This document shows positions 6,492 through 9,588 of a stretch of 9,588 nt of DNA, piece after piece. A program made the position numbers and the translations under genes. This DNA comes from Candidatus Poseidoniia archaeon (GTDB lineage Archaea > Thermoplasmatota > Poseidoniia > MGIII > CG-Epi1), in assembly GCA_022449705.1 (NCBI GenBank), contig JAKURS010000034.1, positions 1 to 9,588 on the forward strand, read 5' to 3'. How positions within the stretch are numbered: position 1 is the stretch's first letter; each line of letters starts with the position of its first letter. The notes under the pieces were generated by a model. The model did not search any database. It was not told the DNA's origin and was given only the letters and a program-made list of their open reading frames with translations.

Positions 6492-7379
6492 ATGGCCAAG
6501 GGTGAAATCGTGATGGGCGCGCTGGCGCCGCACCCGCCGCACTTGGTCTATGCCGAGAACCCACCGCAGAACGAGCCAGTCTCGGAGGGGGGCTGGGAGG
6601 AGCTACGCTGGGGTTACGAGCGGCTGCGCAGGTCGCTGGTTGGCAAGGAATTTGATGTAATCATCGTTCACACCCCACACTGGCAGACCTATGTCGGGAC
6701 CCACTTCCTGGGCGTGCCGCATTTCAAGAGCCTCTCGGTCGACCCAATCTTCCCGAACCTCTTCCGTTACAGCTACGACCTCACCGTGGATGTGGAGCTG
6801 TCGCGTGCCATCCACGATAACGCCGCGAAGGCGGGGCTACATGTGCAGATGATGGAGAACCCCGATTTCCGCATCGACTACGGCACCATCACCAGCTGCC
6901 ATCTGGTGCGGCCCGAATGGGATATCCCGATAGTTTGTATCTCCTCTAACCGCTCGCGCAATTATTTTTCGGTGGAGGTGATGCAGGCGAATATGGTCAA
7001 GCTGGGCAAGGCAACGCGCGAGGCCATCGAAGCCTCGGGCAAGCGGGCGCTACTGCTCTCTAGCAATTCGCTTTCGCACCGCCATTTTACCGAGGAGCCC
7101 GAGGTGCCGGAGGACATGTCGCAGGAACACATCACCAACCACCATCAGTATCTTTGGGACATGAAGATGATTGAGCTGATGCGCACCGGGAAGACGCGTG
7201 AGATGGTTGACATTATGCCCGATTTCACCGAGCAGACCGTCGCCGAGACCGACGCGGGCAGCTTGACTTGGCTGATGGCGGCGCTAGATTTCCCGGAATA
7301 CCCGGGTGAGATGCACGCCTACGGAACGGTAATTGGCACCGGCAACGCCATCATCGGCTGGGACCCCGCTTCGGCATGA
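6492..7379 (+). CDS. amnB: 2-aminophenol 1,6-dioxygenase catalytic (beta) subunit, AmnB-like
   Basis: A 295-residue LigB-type (class III) extradiol dioxygenase. It cleaves 2-aminophenol, or a close aminophenol, next to the hydroxyl with Fe(II) and O2 to give 2-aminomuconate-6-semialdehyde. It follows the Comamonas/Pseudomonas AmnB pattern from end to end: APHPPHLVY (12-20), ENPPQNEP (22-29), VHTPHW (59-64), SVDPIFPNLFRY (82-93), FRIDYGTIT (126-134), LGKATREAI (171-179), SNSLSH (191-196) and YGTVIGTGNA (277-286). The iron ligands of AmnB (His13, His62, Glu251) map to His14, His63 and Glu252, and the acid-base His195 to His196, a constant offset of one. The start ATG 6492 gives the N-terminus expected of AmnB. 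The stop overlaps the next gene as ATGA. 3-hydroxyanthranilate or a substituted aminophenol remain possible substrates. Confidence 0.96.
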   Translation: MAKGEIVMGALAPHPPHLVYAENPPQNEPVSEGGWEELRWGYERLRRSLVGKEFDVIIVHTPHWQTYVGTHFLGVPHFKSLSVDPIFPNLFRYSYDLTVDVELSRAIHDNAAKAGLHVQMMENPDFRIDYGTITSCHLVRPEWDIPIVCISSNRSRNYFSVEVMQANMVKLGKATREAIEASGKRALLLSSNSLSHRHFTEEPEVPEDMSQEHITNHHQYLWDMKMIELMRTGKTREMVDIMPDFTEQTVAETDAGSLTWLMAALDFPEYPGEMHAYGTVIGTGNAIIGWDPASA

Positions 7380-8395
7380 ACGCGACCGCTGTCGGCAGGG
7401 AGGCTGCGCTGGGCGAGGCAGCCACCAACGAACCGACGGCCGCCAGCCCGATTCCGCTCGGCATCCTGGTCCCCGGACTGCCGCATCCGCTGCTCTGCCC
7501 CGAGGGGAACGAGGGATGGCAGCGCGTCCGCGACGGATTTGCGGCAGCGCGCGAGCGGATTGCCGCCAGCGGCGCCGACCTGCTAGTTGTGTATTCGACA
7601 ATGTGGCCATCAATATTGGGGCATCAGCTGCAGGCAAACCCGGAGCCAGAGTGGACGCACGTCGATGACGATTTCCACTATCTCGGCAGCATCCCCTACA
7701 AGTTCCGTATCGACGCCGAGTTCGCCGAGCTGGCGGTCGCGAAGGCCAGGGTGCGCGGGCTGCACGCGCGCACCGTCGCCTACCATGGTTTCCCCATCGA
7801 CACCGGCGCGGTGGTGGCGCTGAAGCTGCTCAATCCCGATAACGAACTGCCGGCGACCATCGTCAGCAGCAACATCTACGCCAACCGCACCGAGACCACC
7901 GTGCTCGGGAAGGCGCTGCGCGATGCAGTCGAGGAGCAGGGCCGCAAGGCGGTGGCAGTCGTGGTATCGACGCTCTCCAACCGGCTCGTAACGGAGCCGA
8001 TGGAGCCGGCGGACGACCACATCCACTCGCTCAAGGATGACGAGTGGAACCGCAAGTTCCTCGAGTATCTCGAGAAAGGCCGCCTCGAGGATCTGTCGCA
8101 GCTCTCGCGCCAGTTCCACGATGAGGCGCGCGTCCCGAAAGTGGTCGCGTTCAAGCCGTTCTGGTGGTGGGCTGCGTTCATGGGACAGGCCAATCTCTAC
8201 TCAGGCACGGTCCACGCCTACGAGCCTGTCTGGGGCACCGGCAGCGCGGTCGTCAGCCTCGAGCCGGCGGGAGAAAGCACTGGCGACCTGGAGTACGACG
8301 AGGACGACCCCGAGTTCTATTCCGGCGACCGCGAGGTGCTCGACCTGCACGACGCGCCTTCGATGGGCGCGTTGCCGGAGAGCGATGGAGACTGA
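7376..8395 (+). CDS. amnA: 2-aminophenol 1,6-dioxygenase alpha (non-catalytic) subunit, AmnA-like
   Basis: A 339-residue partner of the AmnB-like protein; the known enzyme is an alpha2beta2 heterotetramer. AmnA-type blocks are evident: LVPGLPHPLL (31-40), SGADLLVVYST (65-75), PEPEWTHVD (89-97), the YHGFPIDTG stretch (136-144), LKLLNPDN (149-156), DDEWNRK (221-227) and YEPVWGTG (282-289). The first iron-ligand position (His37) is kept, but the second falls on STMW (Met76) and no equivalent of the Glu ligand is evident, so this copy should not bind catalytic iron. That is normal for alpha subunits. Compared with AmnA as I recall it (about 270 residues) it has about 24 extra N-terminal residues rich in Ala/Glu and a strongly acidic C-terminal tail from about 297 (EYDEDDPEFYSGD). 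ATG 7376 overlaps the amnB stop as ATGA, favouring coupled, balanced synthesis. Confidence 0.94.
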   Translation: MNATAVGREAALGEAATNEPTAASPIPLGILVPGLPHPLLCPEGNEGWQRVRDGFAAARERIAASGADLLVVYSTMWPSILGHQLQANPEPEWTHVDDDFHYLGSIPYKFRIDAEFAELAVAKARVRGLHARTVAYHGFPIDTGAVVALKLLNPDNELPATIVSSNIYANRTETTVLGKALRDAVEEQGRKAVAVVVSTLSNRLVTEPMEPADDHIHSLKDDEWNRKFLEYLEKGRLEDLSQLSRQFHDEARVPKVVAFKPFWWWAAFMGQANLYSGTVHAYEPVWGTGSAVVSLEPAGESTGDLEYDEDDPEFYSGDREVLDLHDAPSMGALPESDGD

Positions 8396-8789
8396 CGCAG
8401 CGCCGAAACCGGTCGGTGCCTACGTCCATTACCGCCGGGAAGGTGACATGCTGTTCCTGTCTGGCGTAGGGTCACGACTACCTGATGGCAGTGGGATTGC
8501 AGGCGGCGCGACCGAAGACGAGGATGGCAACCCGCAGGAGTATGATATCGTCGCGCAAACCGAGCAGGTCATTGCCAACGTGCGTGCCGTTCTGGAGGCG
8601 GCGGGCAGTTCGCTCGACCGCGTAGTTGACGTCACCGTCTTCCTGACGAATATGCGACGCGACTTCCCAGATTTCAACGCCACCTGGGCTCGCCACTTCA
8701 AGAACATCGGTGTGGCGCGTACCACGGTCGAAGTGGGCGCGCTACCGACCCCCATCGCGGTCGAGTTCAAGGTTGTGGCGCGCGCGTGA
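8385..8789 (+). CDS. amnD: RidA-family 2-aminomuconate deaminase (AmnD-like)
   Basis: A 134-residue YjgF/YER057c/UK114 (RidA) protein. The AmnD branch hydrolyses the enamine/imine of 2-aminomuconate to 4-oxalocrotonate and ammonia; generic RidA proteins clear 2-aminoacrylate. Evidence: GAYVHYRREGDMLFLSG (11-27), QTEQVIANVRAVLEAAGSSLDRVV (58-81), VFLTNM (85-90), the family Arg at 112 in ARTTVEV, and the late Glu127 in VEFKVVA. The GDMLFLSGVGSR-PDG opening and the ATEDEDG segment resemble AmnD more than housekeeping RidA. The start ATG 8385 has GGAG 4 nt upstream and overlaps the amnA-like stop by 11 nt; an in-frame extension back to 8037 is only a shadow of the amnA-like gene. Its place directly after the dioxygenase genes supports the deaminase role. 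Generic RidA activity cannot be excluded. Confidence 0.92.
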   Translation: METDAAPKPVGAYVHYRREGDMLFLSGVGSRLPDGSGIAGGATEDEDGNPQEYDIVAQTEQVIANVRAVLEAAGSSLDRVVDVTVFLTNMRRDFPDFNATWARHFKNIGVARTTVEVGALPTPIAVEFKVVARA

Positions 8790-9523
8790 ACACGGCGCGG
8801 CAGCCGGTACGCTACGTCTTCATGGCCATCCGCGAGCACCCCTGGGGCAGGGAGATGCTGGCGCGGCTGCTGGAGGCAGGTTTTGCGCCGGCACTGATTA
8901 TCGAGGAGGATTCTGACGTGGGCGAGGTCGAGCGCGAGAAATTCGAGTATCGCATCGGCTCCCACCCGGTCGGCCCGCCGATGGCCGACCAAGCACTCGA
9001 GCACGGCATCCTGGTCGTGACAGTGCCCATCCACAACGACGAGCATTGCATGGGCTACATCGAGGAGGCCGAGCCGGAGTTGATAGTTTTCGGCGGTACC
9101 CGCATTATCCGCGGTGCTATCCTGGAATACGGCGATGCGCGCGGCGGCGTGCTCAACGCGCATCCCGGGCTGCTGCCGGAGTGCCGTGGCTCTGCATCGC
9201 CAGCGTGGTCTGTCTACCACGATATTCCCATCGGCGCCAGCTGCCATTTCTGTTCGGCGGCTATCGACGCCGGTGACCTTGCCGGACGCCGCGAAATCCC
9301 CGTGCAGCGCGGCGCGACCTACCACGATATTTGCTATGCGACCCTCGTCGAAGCCGCGAAGCTGATGACCGAGGCCGTAGCTGCATTCGCCGACGGGCGG
9401 CTCGATGAGCTGCGCTCTCCGCAAGGCGAATCCGAGTGGCCTACCTTCCGCTACGACGCGGAAGTGGAGAAGGCGGCGATTGCGAAGCTGGAAAATGAAG
9501 AGTATGCTCACTACACAGATTAG
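8786..9523 (+). CDS. Formyltransferase-fold protein (PurN/Fmt N-terminal domain family)
   Basis: A 245-residue protein with the formyl_trans_N fold used by GAR transformylase (PurN) and methionyl-tRNA formyltransferase. The first strand is RYVFMAI (9-15) and the core is IVFGGTRIIRG (100-110), then GGVLNAHPGLLPECRGS (120-136), and ASCHFCSAAIDAGDL (151-165). The family catalytic triad is complete: Asn124, His126 and Asp161, with the PurN-like His154 also present. The start is GTG 8786, overlapping the amnD-like stop as GTGA; ATG 8822 would remove the first strand. It lacks the C-terminal tRNA-binding domain of Fmt and is a poor match to a purine enzyme in this setting. Its operon partners suggest it takes a formyl group from, or hydrolyses, a formylated intermediate such as N-formylkynurenine (inference). 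Some members instead formylate sugar nucleotides or hydrolyse formyl-folate. Confidence 0.85.
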   Translation: MNTARQPVRYVFMAIREHPWGREMLARLLEAGFAPALIIEEDSDVGEVEREKFEYRIGSHPVGPPMADQALEHGILVVTVPIHNDEHCMGYIEEAEPELIVFGGTRIIRGAILEYGDARGGVLNAHPGLLPECRGSASPAWSVYHDIPIGASCHFCSAAIDAGDLAGRREIPVQRGATYHDICYATLVEAAKLMTEAVAAFADGRLDELRSPQGESEWPTFRYDAEVEKAAIAKLENEEYAHYTD

Positions 9524-9588
9524 TTTTGGCCTGACTTCGACCCATTTCCTAGCGACAAGGTTTGGTGTGTATCGGTAGGATTCCCGCG
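9524..9588. other. Non-coding tail at window edge
   Basis: These 65 nt follow the last stop. A TTTT run comes directly after the stop at 9524-9527, but there is no hairpin before it. I see no convincing terminator, promoter or new gene start. Confidence 0.4.

Noticed and set aside
6400..6564. Upstream extension of the BASS transporter to 6564
   Set aside because: It would be antisense to the amnB-like start and cross the divergent promoters; the sequence is Pro/Arg-rich and not membrane-like.
8037..8384. Extension of the RidA gene back into the amnA-like gene
   Set aside because: The extra residues are Arg/Ser-rich shadow sequence; ATG 8385 has GGAG upstream and gives the normal RidA length.
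8429..9511. 360-residue minus-strand open frame
   Set aside because: Antisense to the RidA and formyltransferase-like genes, whose motifs are clear; no family signal of its own.
1..9588. CRISPR arrays, tRNA/rRNA genes, insertion sequences, phage or plasmid genes
   Set aside because: Looked for direct repeats, tRNA-like folds and transposase or integrase motifs; none is visible, and nearly all bases are in metabolic genes.

Overview
This is a GC-rich catabolic gene cluster (roughly 60% GC by eye) with tightly packed genes. It joins the first enzyme of oxidative tryptophan breakdown (tryptophan 2,3-dioxygenase, cut by the left edge) to a full set of 2-aminophenol-type meta-cleavage enzymes: an AmnB-like catalytic extradiol dioxygenase, its AmnA-like partner, a 2-aminomuconate-6-semialdehyde dehydrogenase and a RidA/AmnD-like 2-aminomuconate deaminase. 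Four further enzymes of uncertain role sit among them: an SDR without the usual YxxxK, a luciferase-like flavin monooxygenase, an asparaginase-II-family protein with an altered metal site, and a formyltransferase-fold protein.

Layout: (1) left operon, + strand, 1-5451: TDO, SDR, LLM monooxygenase, asparaginase-II homologue, aldehyde dehydrogenase. All junctions overlap or are within 2 nt. (2) One minus-strand gene, 5458-6399: a BASS-type sodium symporter, converging on the dehydrogenase with 6 nt between them. (3) A 92-nt divergent intergenic region, 6400-6491, with a TATA-like box about 23 nt upstream of each start codon and no Shine-Dalgarno sequence. (4) Right operon, + strand, 6492-9523: amnB-like, amnA-like, ridA/amnD-like and formyltransferase-like genes, again overlapping end to end. 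The last 65 nt show nothing I can call.

Proposed logic (inference): tryptophan is opened to N-formylkynurenine. An unidentified route then yields an o-aminophenol (2-aminophenol or 3-hydroxyanthranilate). AmnB/AmnA cleaves this ring to an aminomuconate semialdehyde, the aldehyde dehydrogenase oxidises it to 2-aminomuconate, and the RidA protein deaminates that to 4-oxalocrotonate. No standard kynurenine formamidase, FAD-type kynurenine 3-monooxygenase, kynureninase or ACMS decarboxylase is in the window. The unassigned enzymes are natural candidates for some of those steps, but those genes could also lie outside the window.

Organism: not resolved. The paired TATA-like boxes at leaderless spacing suggest an archaeon (a marine Thermoplasmatota-like lineage is only a guess). 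The enzymes resemble proteobacterial aminophenol-pathway proteins, and one start (943) has a strong Shine-Dalgarno, so a GC-rich bacterium cannot be excluded.
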